64,000 nucleotides of DNA from an uncultured Rhodospirillales bacterium. GTDB lineage: Bacteria > Pseudomonadota > Alphaproteobacteria > CACIAM-22H2. A program made the position numbers and the translations under genes. The notes under the pieces were generated by a model. That model saw nothing but the letters and a program-made list of their open reading frames with translations, was not told the origin of the DNA and did no database searches. Within the stretch, counting starts at the first letter, position 1. The number at the start of each line of letters is the position of its first letter. The stretch lies in contig CALANV010000057.1 of NCBI GenBank assembly GCA_937926175.1, positions 1 through 64,000 of the forward strand, read 5' to 3'. Positions 28,170-35,741 of this stretch are shown here, piece after piece.

Positions 28170-28980
28170 GCCGCAGCACGCCGGCCGTCCATGAAGCCGG
28201 CAAGCCATTCGCGGAATCCGTCTTCGGTGCGCGCCGCCCGCGCATAGCGCGCAATCTCGGCGTCGTCGGTGACGTAGAGGTCCTGGAGCCCATAAGGCCA
28301 AGCGCCATTCTTCGCCACCGCAACCGCCGAGACGTAGATCGACGGCAGAACACCGGCTGCCGTCATCTCGTCGGACAGCAGCGAGTCCTCGACGATCTCC
28401 TCCACCGTCACGATGGTCTGTCGTGCCGCATGCGCCATGGTGGCGAGCTCGCGCCGGCGGCCGATCCACACGTTTCCTTCGCGATCGGCCTTGGCCGCGT
28501 GGAACAGGGCGACATCCGGCCGGATGACAGGCAACAGCACGATCGGGTCGTTCGCACCGAACGGGTTCTCGATCACCCGCTAATCGGGACGGTTTCGTTG
28601 CACGTCGCTGCCGATCAGGCCGCGCAGGGGCATGAAGGGAATCCCCTTCTCTGCCGCCTGGAGTGCTGCGTGGACGGCAGGACACGTGGTATCGCGCATT
28701 TTGAGCCGGCCGGACGTCACGGCGGCGGCGAAGCGCGGCGCCGGGCCCAACTTTCCCAGGAAAACGGCAGCGGCCTCGAGCTCGGTGACTCGGCCGGCGC
28801 CGATCAGCAGGTCGGCCTGAAGACCGCTGGTCGGCACGGCAAGAAGGCGCAAGCCACCGACGCCGCGGGCGATGAGGGCGCGAATCGCGGCCATCGACAC
28901 GCCGCTGTAGTCGGCGGAATCGCGACGAGGGTCCCGGATCGAATTGGCGCGATCAGCGCCTTGAGGTCAACCACCGGCAT
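28166..28980 (-). pseudogene. CoA-transferase family I, subunit A, with frameshift and in-frame TAG
   Basis: Three pieces together make one alpha subunit of about 271 residues. Piece 1 starts at ATG 28980 (MPVVDLKALIAPIRSGTLVAIPP). Near 28911-28917 one base is missing; the next frame goes on with DYSGVSMAAIRALIARGV. A TAG at 28580-28582 then interrupts ...VQRNRPD*RVIENPFGAND... in frame, where relatives carry an aromatic residue. The rest to 28166 is intact. Two independent lesions, one a substitution, argue for a true pseudogene. Confidence 0.85.
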
Positions 28981-29080
28981 GACGCCATGATAGGCGCCCG
29001 GTGCCGGTGGTACCACCCCGGTGGCGACATACGGACGTACCCCCTAGACGTTCCGGGCCACCGGCCTCCGTTTATGCAAT

Positions 29081-29095
29081 TGCGAACAGTTCGCA
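29081..29095. promoter_or_regulatory. Candidate Fur box upstream of bfd-bfr
   Basis: TGCGAAC-A-GTTCGCA is a perfect 7-1-7 dyad, 142 bases before the bfd start. It closely resembles the dyad at 32428-32442 (TGCGAATTATTCGCA) beside another iron gene. The 7-1-7 geometry is that of Fur operators, and a TGCGAAT-type half-site is plausible for alphaproteobacterial Fur. No other gene lies between it and bfd. Confidence 0.6.
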
Positions 29096-29236
29096 TTCGT
29101 GGCATCGTGCAGGCACGACGACGCAGCCGGAGACAGGACGATGGTGATCTGGAGATCCTTGCGCCCGATGACGATCGCCGCCGTTCTGCTCCGCCTCCTC
29201 CGCCGCCGCGCCTTCCATTCGGGTGCCTAGCGACGC

Positions 29237-29431
29237 ATGTACGTCTGCCTCTGCAACGGCTATACCGATCGCCAAGTTCGCGACACCGCCCGGACTTGCG
29301 GCACCGTATCCGAAATCTTCCGCTGCCTTGGCGCCATGCCCCGCTGCGGCAAATGCGTCGGGATGATCGCACGGCTTTACCGCGATGCCGTGGGCAGGGC
29401 CGAGGCCCTGGCCGAGAGCGCCGGCGACTAG
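29237..29431 (+). CDS. bfd: Bacterioferritin-associated ferredoxin (2Fe-2S)
   Basis: A 64-residue BFD-type protein with the four cluster cysteines C4, C6, C37 and C40 (CxC, then CxxC). Bfd docks on bacterioferritin and reduces its stored ferric iron for release. The bacterioferritin gene follows 130 bases downstream on the same strand, and a candidate Fur box lies upstream. Length is typical. Confidence 0.93.
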   Translation: MYVCLCNGYTDRQVRDTARTCGTVSEIFRCLGAMPRCGKCVGMIARLYRDAVGRAEALAESAGD

Positions 29432-29561
29432 GACGCTCCCGGACGCGCCGGATTTCCCGCCCTCGCGAGCGGTACGGCAACTTGTTATTGTTTCGCGCCG
29501 GCCCGCCCGTTACCCTTCGACGGTCCGCCTCGGGCGTCATCGTCGATCGGAGAGTCAGCCG

Positions 29562-30041
29562 ATGCGAACCGATCCGCGTGTCGTCGAGTACCTGAATCGC
29601 GTCCTCAAGAACGAGCTGACCGCGATCAACCAGTATTTCCTGCACGCCCGGATGCTGCGCCATTGGGGCGTCACGAAGCTGGGCGAGTACGAGTACAAGG
29701 AATCGATCGACGAGATGAAGCACGCCGATCGGTTGATCGAGCGGATCCTGTTCCTGGAGGGCCTGCCCAATCTCCAGGATCTCGACAAGCTTCTGATCGG
29801 CGAAAACGTGCGCGAAGTGCTCGAATGCGACCTGCAGCTCGAGCAGGCAGCAATGCCGCTGCTGCGCGAGGCAATCGGCTATTGCGAGCAGGTCCGCGAC
29901 TACGTCACCCGCGACCTCCTGTCGGACATCCTTGCGAGCGAGGAGGATCACGTCGACTTCATCGAGACCCAGCTCGGTCTGATCGACAAAATCGGCATCC
30001 AGAACTACATCCAGCTCCAGTCCGAAGCGAAGGAAGGCTGA
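29562..30041 (+). CDS. bfr: Bacterioferritin
   Basis: A 159-residue ferritin-like four-helix protein that oxidises and stores iron in a 24-mer shell. All ferroxidase ligands are present at the E. coli numbering: E18, E51, H54, E94, E127 and H130, and the heme ligand M52 is kept. ATG 29562 is preceded by a GGAGAG site; the frame open from 29385 overlaps bfd and is rejected. Convergent with the cupredoxin gene. Confidence 0.96.
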   Translation: MRTDPRVVEYLNRVLKNELTAINQYFLHARMLRHWGVTKLGEYEYKESIDEMKHADRLIERILFLEGLPNLQDLDKLLIGENVREVLECDLQLEQAAMPLLREAIGYCEQVRDYVTRDLLSDILASEEDHVDFIETQLGLIDKIGIQNYIQLQSEAKEG

Positions 30042-30123
30042 CGCCGGTCCGCCCGGATCGGGGCACGCCCCGCCCCTCACGCCCATATTGCCCGGTTTCT
30101 CTTCGCGGCCGAACGCCGTGCCG

Positions 30124-30489
30124 TTATTCGACCCGGGCGCGGAGTTTCATCTTCGGATGGATGCCGCAGAAGATGAGATACTCGCCCGCTGCCGGGAACG
30201 TCAGTCGCACGTCCTCGCCGGGCTCCTGAAGCCCGCTATTGTACATGAGAGCCGGGTGATTGACCTGGATATTGTGCGCGCGCGTGTCGTCGTTGCGGAT
30301 GACCAGCACCTCACCGACGCGGAGGTGTACGTGCGCGACCGAAAATGCCTTGTCCTTTTGCGTCACGACCGCACCGGCCGCCCAAACGGTTCCGGCCAGC
30401 AGGCCCACACCAAAGGCCAACGCCAATGTGCCGCCGCGGCGGCAGCACTCAACGATACGGCGACCAACGCGCATCCGGTGGCCCCTCAT
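30124..30489 (-). CDS. Secreted cupredoxin (type 1 copper) protein
   Basis: A 121-residue protein with a long basic N-terminus and a hydrophobic signal (about 20-38, ending WAA). The cupredoxin fold carries the type 1 copper ligands H72, C108, H111 and M114 (FCGIHPKM), the plastocyanin/amicyanin-like pattern. It overlaps the 3' end of the di-heme peroxidase gene by 41 bases (26 if the ATG at 30474 is used), so the two are translationally linked. Likely an electron donor or metal oxidase component in the periplasm. Confidence 0.87.
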   Translation of the reverse strand: MRGHRMRVGRRIVECCRRGGTLALAFGVGLLAGTVWAAGAVVTQKDKAFSVAHVHLRVGEVLVIRNDDTRAHNIQVNHPALMYNSGLQEPGEDVRLTFPAAGEYLIFCGIHPKMKLRARVE

Positions 30490-31474
30490 CCTTCAACGTC
30501 TCCAAAAAGGCCACGAGGTCGTCGCGCTCGGCCTCGGTCAGCGCGATGGGTTTGAGATCGTCCGACAGCGTCGGGCGCGAAACGATGCCGTCGGCATAGT
30601 GATCGACGACGGCGCGCAAGCTGGACAACGAGCCGTCATGCATGAAATGCGAACGCCGGGCGACGTTGCGCAGGCTGGGCGTCTTGAACGCATGGTCGAG
30701 CTGCGGCACGCCGATAACCGGCCCGCGCCCGGGATCGGCGGTCGGCAGGCCGATGTCATGGAACCCCTCGTCGGTCAACCGCCATCCGGAGTGGCAGATC
30801 GCGCAGTTGGCCTTGCCGTTGAACAACAGGAAGCCGCGCCGCGCTGCCGGCCCGATCGCCGTCTCGTCGCCCTCGATCCAGCGATCGAACGGCATCGTGC
30901 CGGATACGATGGTCCGTTCGAAAGCGGCGATGGCCTGGCCGATCTTCGCCGGCGTAATCGCCGGATCATCAGGAAATGCCTCGGCGAAGAGGTCTCGATA
31001 GAACGCGATGCCCTCAAGCCGCCGGACGAGTTCGTCGAGCGGCATGTTCATCTCGTCCGGCGCCTCGATCGGCACGAGCGCCTGGGCCTCGAGGCTGGAT
31101 GCGCGACCGTCCCAGAAAAACGTCTCACCCCAGGCCACATCGTAAAGCGATGGCGTCCGCCGCCGCAGCTCGATGCCGCCCATGCCGAGGGCACGAGGCA
31201 GGCCGTCCTGCCAGTCCAGTTCGGGCTGATGACAGTCGATGCAGGCCCGCGACTCATCGATCGACAGGCGCCGGTCCTGGAACAGGGTCCAGCCCAACCG
31301 CACCTTCGCATACGACGACGGGTTGTCGGGCGGTATCGGCGGCGGCTCCGCCGGCCGACGATAGAGCGCCTTGAGTGCATCCAGGTCCGATGCGGATGCC
31401 GCCGTCGCGGCCGCGAACGGCAGGGCGATGAGTACGCCGATGATGCACAACCAGATTCGCGCGCGCGTACCCAT
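30449..31474 (-). CDS. Di-heme cytochrome c peroxidase / MauG family protein
   Basis: A 341-residue periplasmic protein with a signal peptide (cleavage near ASA, residue 28) and two c-type heme sites, C78-ID-C81-H82 and C224-AI-C227-H228. AWGETFFWDGRASSLEAQA and the later YADGIVSRPTLSDDLKPIALTEAERDDLVAFL are typical of the CCP/MauG family. It lies 15 bases after the His-rich gene and overlaps the cupredoxin gene, which suggests one operon and electron exchange between copper and heme proteins. Confidence 0.9.
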   Translation of the reverse strand: MGTRARIWLCIIGVLIALPFAAATAASASDLDALKALYRRPAEPPPIPPDNPSSYAKVRLGWTLFQDRRLSIDESRACIDCHQPELDWQDGLPRALGMGGIELRRRTPSLYDVAWGETFFWDGRASSLEAQALVPIEAPDEMNMPLDELVRRLEGIAFYRDLFAEAFPDDPAITPAKIGQAIAAFERTIVSGTMPFDRWIEGDETAIGPAARRGFLLFNGKANCAICHSGWRLTDEGFHDIGLPTADPGRGPVIGVPQLDHAFKTPSLRNVARRSHFMHDGSLSSLRAVVDHYADGIVSRPTLSDDLKPIALTEAERDDLVAFLETLKDEGPPDARWSPYR

Positions 31475-31489
31475 CGCCCCCGTCCCGCC

Positions 31490-32386
31490 TTACTCGAAGC
31501 GGCTCGCCTGCAGCTCCGCCCGTGAGACGCCGGCCGAGAATTCGCCCGCCGACAGAAGCGGCTTCTCCGGCGGCACCACCGACGGATAGGCGGCCGCGAG
31601 CCCGTCGACAGCCTTCATCATCGCCTCATAGGCCCCTGCATCCTTGGCGTGCAGGGCCTTCTCATACTGTTTCAGAATCCGGCTCGCGACGGTCACGAAG
31701 CCGCGGCTGTCCTGGTATTCGACCACGTTGGCGAAACGTCCGTCTTCGATGGAGGCGTCGTACTCGTCCGCCGCCGTCCGCAGGAGTATCAGCGCCACCG
31801 AGGCCGCCACTTGCGGTTGCGCAGCCAGGTTGGCCTTGGCCAGTGCGCCGTCGATGATTCCGATGACGCGGTCGTGCTCCTTGGCGATGTCGGCCTTGGG
31901 CCGCTTGGCCTTGACGGCATCGGCCAACGCCTTGAGGTCGGCCTCGAACGGCTTCACGCCGCGTTCGGCAAGCTCCGGCTCGATGTCCTCGTACACCTCC
32001 TCCACCGGATGCAGATAGTGAGGCAACGCATCGTCGGGGCGACCTGCCTCGTAGAGTTCCCGACCGACGTCGAGATGCGCGCGCATCAACAACAGGCGAC
32101 CGGCAAAAGCCGCGTCAGGAGACGTACCGGCGAATGCACCGGCCTCACCGCCCTCGCCGCCTTCGCCGCCTTCGCCCCCCTCGCCGCCTTCACTGCCATG
32201 CATGCCGTGCGCGGCATGCCCGCCCGTGGCGCCGTACGCATGGTTCGTCTGGGCCAGCTTGACCGGCGGGGACGACTGCACGGATTGTGCGGCAGCTTCG
32301 TCCGCCGTCAGCGCAACCGGGCTGGTGCTTGCCAGCAGCCATGCCCCCATTCCCACCCACATCTTGATTCGGCGTTCCGACGCCAT
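31490..32386 (-). CDS. Secreted His-rich, Gly-Gly-Glu-repeat helical protein, function unknown
   Basis: A 298-residue protein with an N-terminal signal (about 10-34, ending AAA). The mature start has H49, H57, H60 and H63, then five GGE triplets (67-81), then a long Ala-rich helical domain with HPVE (126-129), an HxxE motif as in imelysin/EfeM proteins, though overall similarity is not clear enough to assign it. AGGAG lies seven bases before ATG 32386. It heads the peroxidase-cupredoxin operon and starts 42 bases from a candidate Fur box. Probably a periplasmic metal-binding protein. Confidence 0.7.
   Translation of the reverse strand: MASERRIKMWVGMGAWLLASTSPVALTADEAAAQSVQSSPPVKLAQTNHAYGATGGHAAHGMHGSEGGEGGEGGEGGEGGEAGAFAGTSPDAAFAGRLLLMRAHLDVGRELYEAGRPDDALPHYLHPVEEVYEDIEPELAERGVKPFEADLKALADAVKAKRPKADIAKEHDRVIGIIDGALAKANLAAQPQVAASVALILLRTAADEYDASIEDGRFANVVEYQDSRGFVTVASRILKQYEKALHAKDAGAYEAMMKAVDGLAAAYPSVVPPEKPLLSAGEFSAGVSRAELQASRFE
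32144..32188 (-). repeat. 9-bp coding tandem repeat (GGE triplets)
   Basis: Five 9-base units encode Gly-Gly-Glu inside the His-rich secreted protein. The units differ only at third bases. Such a repeat can change copy number without shifting the frame, altering the acidic linker between the His cluster and the helical domain. Confidence 0.8.
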
Positions 32387-32420
32387 CGCGCTACTCCTCT
32401 TCCTTCCGCAAGGGGCGGCG

Positions 32421-32457
32421 ACTATAATGCGAATTATTCGCAGTTGCAAATGCAACT
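32421..32457. promoter_or_regulatory. Divergent promoter region with candidate Fur box and second dyad
   Basis: A perfect 7-1-7 dyad TGCGAAT-T-ATTCGCA (32428-32442) abuts a second dyad AGTTGCA-AA-TGCAACT (32442-32457). The plus strand carries TATAAT at 32423-32428 as -10 for piuC. The minus strand carries TTGCAA (32449-32444), 17 bases, then TATAGT (32426-32421) for the His-rich gene. The dyad thus covers core elements of both divergent promoters, as expected for a repressor such as Fur. Confidence 0.65.
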
Positions 32458-32506
32458 GGTCACGACGCCCCGCTTTCCGGCCCCGTCCCTGGTTAGGTTC
32501 CGCACC

Positions 32507-33178
32507 ATGATCCTCTGTCTTGCGAACGTCCTCTCTCATGCCGAACTGAAGGCCATCGAGGCGGTACTCGCCGACGGCGCCTTCGTCGATGGCCGCGCAA
32601 CGGCCGGTTGGCATGCGCGTACGGTGAAGCGCAACGAACAGGTCGCGACGACGTCGGACGCGGCGCGAAAAGCCGGCGAGATCGTCAATGCCGCACTCAA
32701 CCGTCACCCTGTGTTCCGTGCGGCCGTCCTGCCACGGAGCATCCGCCCGTTCCTGTTCAGTCGCTACACGGAAAGGATGACCTACGGGCCGCACGTCGAT
32801 GATGCCATCATGGGACGTACGCACCCGGTGCGGTCGGACGTGTCAGTAACCGTCTTTCTCAGCGAGCCGGAGTCCTATGACGGCGGCGAACTGGTGATCG
32901 AGACGACCGGCGGCGAAGAGGCGTACAAGCTGCCGATCGGCAGCGCCATCGCCTATCCGTCCACGACGCTGCACCGGGTGGAGCCTGTGACGCGCGGCAC
33001 GCGCCTGGTGGCGGTCACGTGGATCCAGAGCATGGTCCGGTCGGCGGAAGACCGCGAGATCCTGTTCGACCTCGATACCGCCCGGCGCACCATTTTCGAA
33101 CAGTACGGCAAGACGCGCGAGTTCGACCTGATCACCAAGAGCTACGCGAACCTGCTGCGCAAATGGTGCGAGACGTGA
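32507..33178 (+). CDS. piuC: Fe(II)/2-oxoglutarate dioxygenase, PiuC/YbiX (PKHD-type) family
   Basis: A 223-residue dioxygenase with the iron triad H96, D98 and H156 and the 2-oxoglutarate Arg R166 (MTYGPHVDDAIMG; TTLHRVEPVTRGTRL). PiuC proteins are widely iron-repressed and often lie beside siderophore receptor genes; the true substrate is not known. ATG 32507 gives the usual length; the in-frame ATG at 32450 falls inside the operator and is rejected. The promoter and Fur-like dyad lie 65-85 bases upstream. Confidence 0.9.
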   Translation: MILCLANVLSHAELKAIEAVLADGAFVDGRATAGWHARTVKRNEQVATTSDAARKAGEIVNAALNRHPVFRAAVLPRSIRPFLFSRYTERMTYGPHVDDAIMGRTHPVRSDVSVTVFLSEPESYDGGELVIETTGGEEAYKLPIGSAIAYPSTTLHRVEPVTRGTRLVAVTWIQSMVRSAEDREILFDLDTARRTIFEQYGKTREFDLITKSYANLLRKWCET

Positions 33179-33212
33179 GGCGACCGGCGCGCGGACGACG
33201 TCCGCTCCCGTC

Positions 33213-34793
33213 CTATGCCGTCATCACCGTGCGGCTCTGCTCCCGCATGAATTGGGGCACGTAGAACGGGCCGAGCCCGCCCTTGTTGGTGACACCCGAT
33301 CCTTTCCAGCCGCAGAAGGTCTGAATACCGGGCCACGCGCCGGTGGTGGCGCCTGAACGCCGGTTGGCATAGAGCACGCCGGCCTCGGCGCGTTCGAAGA
33401 ACAGGTCGAGCTCGCGCTGGTCCCGGGCATAGATGCCCGCCGTGAGGCCATAGAGCACCTTGTTTCCCTCGGCGATGCCGGCGGCGAGGTCGTCGCACGG
33501 CAGCACGGCGAGGAACGGCAGGAACAGCTCATCGCGTACGAGCGGATGCCCATACGGCAGGCCGGTGACGATCGTTGGCTCGACATATACACCGTGGTCG
33601 AACAGGTCGCCCGTCAGACGACGGCCGCCGAAGACCACGTTGCCGTCCCTCTTCGCGGCGCTGACCGCGCGCTCGAACCGCTCCCCCGCTTCAGCGTTGA
33701 TCACCGGCCCCATGTAGACGTCGCGCTGCTCGGGATTCCCGATCTTCAGACCCGCTGTCTTCTCCCTCAGCAGGTCGACGAACCGGTCGTACACGCTGCG
33801 CTCGACATAGGCGATGGAGCAGGCACTGCATTTCTGCCCCGAAAGTCCGAAGGCGGAGCGCATTACGCCCTCGGCCGCGACATCGAGATCGGCGCTCGCC
33901 GTCACATAGGCCGGATTCTTTCCACCCATCTCGGCGATGACGGGGCGTGCATGCGGGCGCTGCGCCATCTTGCGAAAGATCTCCATCCCGACCGCGTGGC
34001 TGCCGGTAAACGCGATGCCGTCGAGACCGGGATGGTCGACGAGGTGCGATCCCACCTCCTCGCCGCAGAGCAGATTCACCGCGCCCTCGGGCAGCCCCGC
34101 CTCCATCAGCGCATCGACCAGCATAACCCCAGTAAGCCCGGCCTGCGGCGACGGCTTGTAGACGACCGTGTTCCCGCCCAGGAGTGCTCCCGTCATCATG
34201 CCGATCGACAGAGCCGCCGGGAAATTGAACGGCGCGATCACGCCGAACACGCCGACAGGACGCAGCGTCACCGACGTGACCTCCTGGGGAAAGGCACGCC
34301 GCATATCGCGCGTGAAGCCGCGATTGGCCTCCATCTCATCACAGTAGTAGCCGATGAGGTCCAGCACCTCCTCGGCCTCGCCCATCGATTCCAGACGGGA
34401 CTTGCCGACCTCGATCAGGCACGCGATTCCGAGGTCGTATTTCCGGCGCTGCAGAATATCGCGCGCGCGGCGGAGGACCTCGACGCGCGCCAGCCACGGC
34501 GTTCCGGACCATTTCGGGAACGCCGATCGGGCGGCCACGACGGCGCGGTCGACCGCCGCCGGCGTCGCCTCGACGAAACGGCCGATGAGGACGCGATCAT
34601 CGATCGGGCTGCAGACGTCATAGACCTGTCCCTCGTCGTCCGTCCGGCCGGCGATGCGGTTCGGATGCGTGCGGCCGAGGCTCCGGCGGAACTCCGGTAT
34701 CGCACGGTCGAGCATGTCGTGCAGCGGCGCGAAATCGACGCCGATGTTCGAGTAGGTCACACGCGGCAGGTTGTCGTTCGTCATCGTCCCCAT
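33213..34793 (-). CDS. Aldehyde dehydrogenase, L-glutamate gamma-semialdehyde (P5C) dehydrogenase-like
   Basis: A 526-residue aldehyde dehydrogenase. The PFNFPAALS segment, catalytic Glu in EMGGKNPAYV, nucleophile in GLSGQKCSACS and the ending QTFCGWKGSGVTNKGGLGPFYV resemble RocA/PutA-type P5C dehydrogenases, which convert glutamate semialdehyde to glutamate in proline and arginine breakdown; no proline dehydrogenase is nearby. Three in-frame ATGs compete (34811, 34793, 34784); GGGAGG lies just before 34793, which also avoids overlap with the next gene. Confidence 0.85.
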   Translation of the reverse strand: MGTMTNDNLPRVTYSNIGVDFAPLHDMLDRAIPEFRRSLGRTHPNRIAGRTDDEGQVYDVCSPIDDRVLIGRFVEATPAAVDRAVVAARSAFPKWSGTPWLARVEVLRRARDILQRRKYDLGIACLIEVGKSRLESMGEAEEVLDLIGYYCDEMEANRGFTRDMRRAFPQEVTSVTLRPVGVFGVIAPFNFPAALSIGMMTGALLGGNTVVYKPSPQAGLTGVMLVDALMEAGLPEGAVNLLCGEEVGSHLVDHPGLDGIAFTGSHAVGMEIFRKMAQRPHARPVIAEMGGKNPAYVTASADLDVAAEGVMRSAFGLSGQKCSACSIAYVERSVYDRFVDLLREKTAGLKIGNPEQRDVYMGPVINAEAGERFERAVSAAKRDGNVVFGGRRLTGDLFDHGVYVEPTIVTGLPYGHPLVRDELFLPFLAVLPCDDLAAGIAEGNKVLYGLTAGIYARDQRELDLFFERAEAGVLYANRRSGATTGAWPGIQTFCGWKGSGVTNKGGLGPFYVPQFMREQSRTVMTA

Positions 34794-34807
34794 CGTCCTC
34801 CCACCGG

Positions 34808-35548
34808 TCACAACAGACGTCTCTGCCGTCCATCGGTCGACCGTTTTCCCTTTTCACGTTTCGGCGCCAACGCCGGCGCGGGCACCGTGGCAAGCGGCTC
34901 GACGCATCGTGGGTCGTCGTTGTGCGGATTGTTCACATGGGTTCCGACCGGCGTCGCGACGAACAGGTCTGCCGGCGGAGCCGCCAGCAGCGGACGCGCG
35001 TCGGTGTCGGGATCGAGCCAGGCGGCGTAATTCTCGGGCGCGAGCACGACCGGCATACGGTCGTGATACTGCGCCATCATCCGATTCGCAGCCGTCACGA
35101 TGATGGTGAAGGTATGGAGCGGTGCCGCATCCCCGGACTGCCAGCGCTCCCACAGGCCGGCTAAAGCAAACGGCGCGCCATTGCCCGTGCGAAAGAGATA
35201 CGGCTGCTTGCGGCCGCCCGCCCCCTTCGCCCACTCGTAGAAGCCGTCGGCCGGAACGAGACAGCGGCGCGCCCTGAACGCCTGGCGAAACGCCGGCTTG
35301 TCGGCCACGGTTTCCGCCCGGGCGTTGATCATCCGGCTGCCGATCGACGGGTTCTTGGCCCAGAACGGGACGAGCCCCCAACGGAACATCGCGAGTTCCC
35401 GCCGTCCATCGCTGCCGAGGCGCACGACCGGCGCCTCCTGGGTCGGCGCGACGTTCCAGCGCGGGCGGAGATTGACCCCCGGCCCCTCGAAGCCGAACAG
35501 TTCGCGCAGCGCCTCTACGGGCGTGGTGATCGTATAGCGACCGCACAT
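34808..35548 (-). CDS. SOS response-associated peptidase (SRAP/HMCES/YedK family)
   Basis: A 246-residue SRAP protein. The catalytic Cys is C2 (MCGRYT, exposed after Met removal), with NARAETVADKPAFRQAF, the active-site Glu in PADGFYEW and the His in YHDRMPVVL. The family forms a covalent thiazolidine link to abasic sites in single-stranded DNA and so shields them. The C-terminus is a Lys/Arg-rich tail. It lies just upstream of the aldehyde dehydrogenase, in the same direction. Confidence 0.93.
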   Translation of the reverse strand: MCGRYTITTPVEALRELFGFEGPGVNLRPRWNVAPTQEAPVVRLGSDGRRELAMFRWGLVPFWAKNPSIGSRMINARAETVADKPAFRQAFRARRCLVPADGFYEWAKGAGGRKQPYLFRTGNGAPFALAGLWERWQSGDAAPLHTFTIIVTAANRMMAQYHDRMPVVLAPENYAAWLDPDTDARPLLAAPPADLFVATPVGTHVNNPHNDDPRCVEPLATVPAPALAPKREKGKRSTDGRQRRLL

Positions 35549-35741
35549 GCCGCCTGCGAGTATGTCGCCACCACCCTCTCCTCACAAGCAGACAGACGCA
35601 TGAAAGCACAGCGGAGCGACGCGGCCTGCGTGCGGGACAGTGCCTCTTCCGGTTGCGCAGCGGCCTTTCCCGGCGTGCCGCGACAGGCCATGTCCCGTGG
35701 CGACATGTTACGTCTTGCTCTACCGCCGACGCGCGTGCGCG

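Noticed and set aside
28580..28582. TAG read as pyrrolysine or recoded
   Set aside because: The same gene also has a frameshift, there is no sign of a pyl system, and the position matches an ordinary aromatic residue in relatives; a nonsense mutation is simpler.
30058..30072. Terminator between bfr and the cupredoxin gene
   Set aside because: CGGGG-CACG-CCCCG is only a 5-bp stem with no T-run on either strand.
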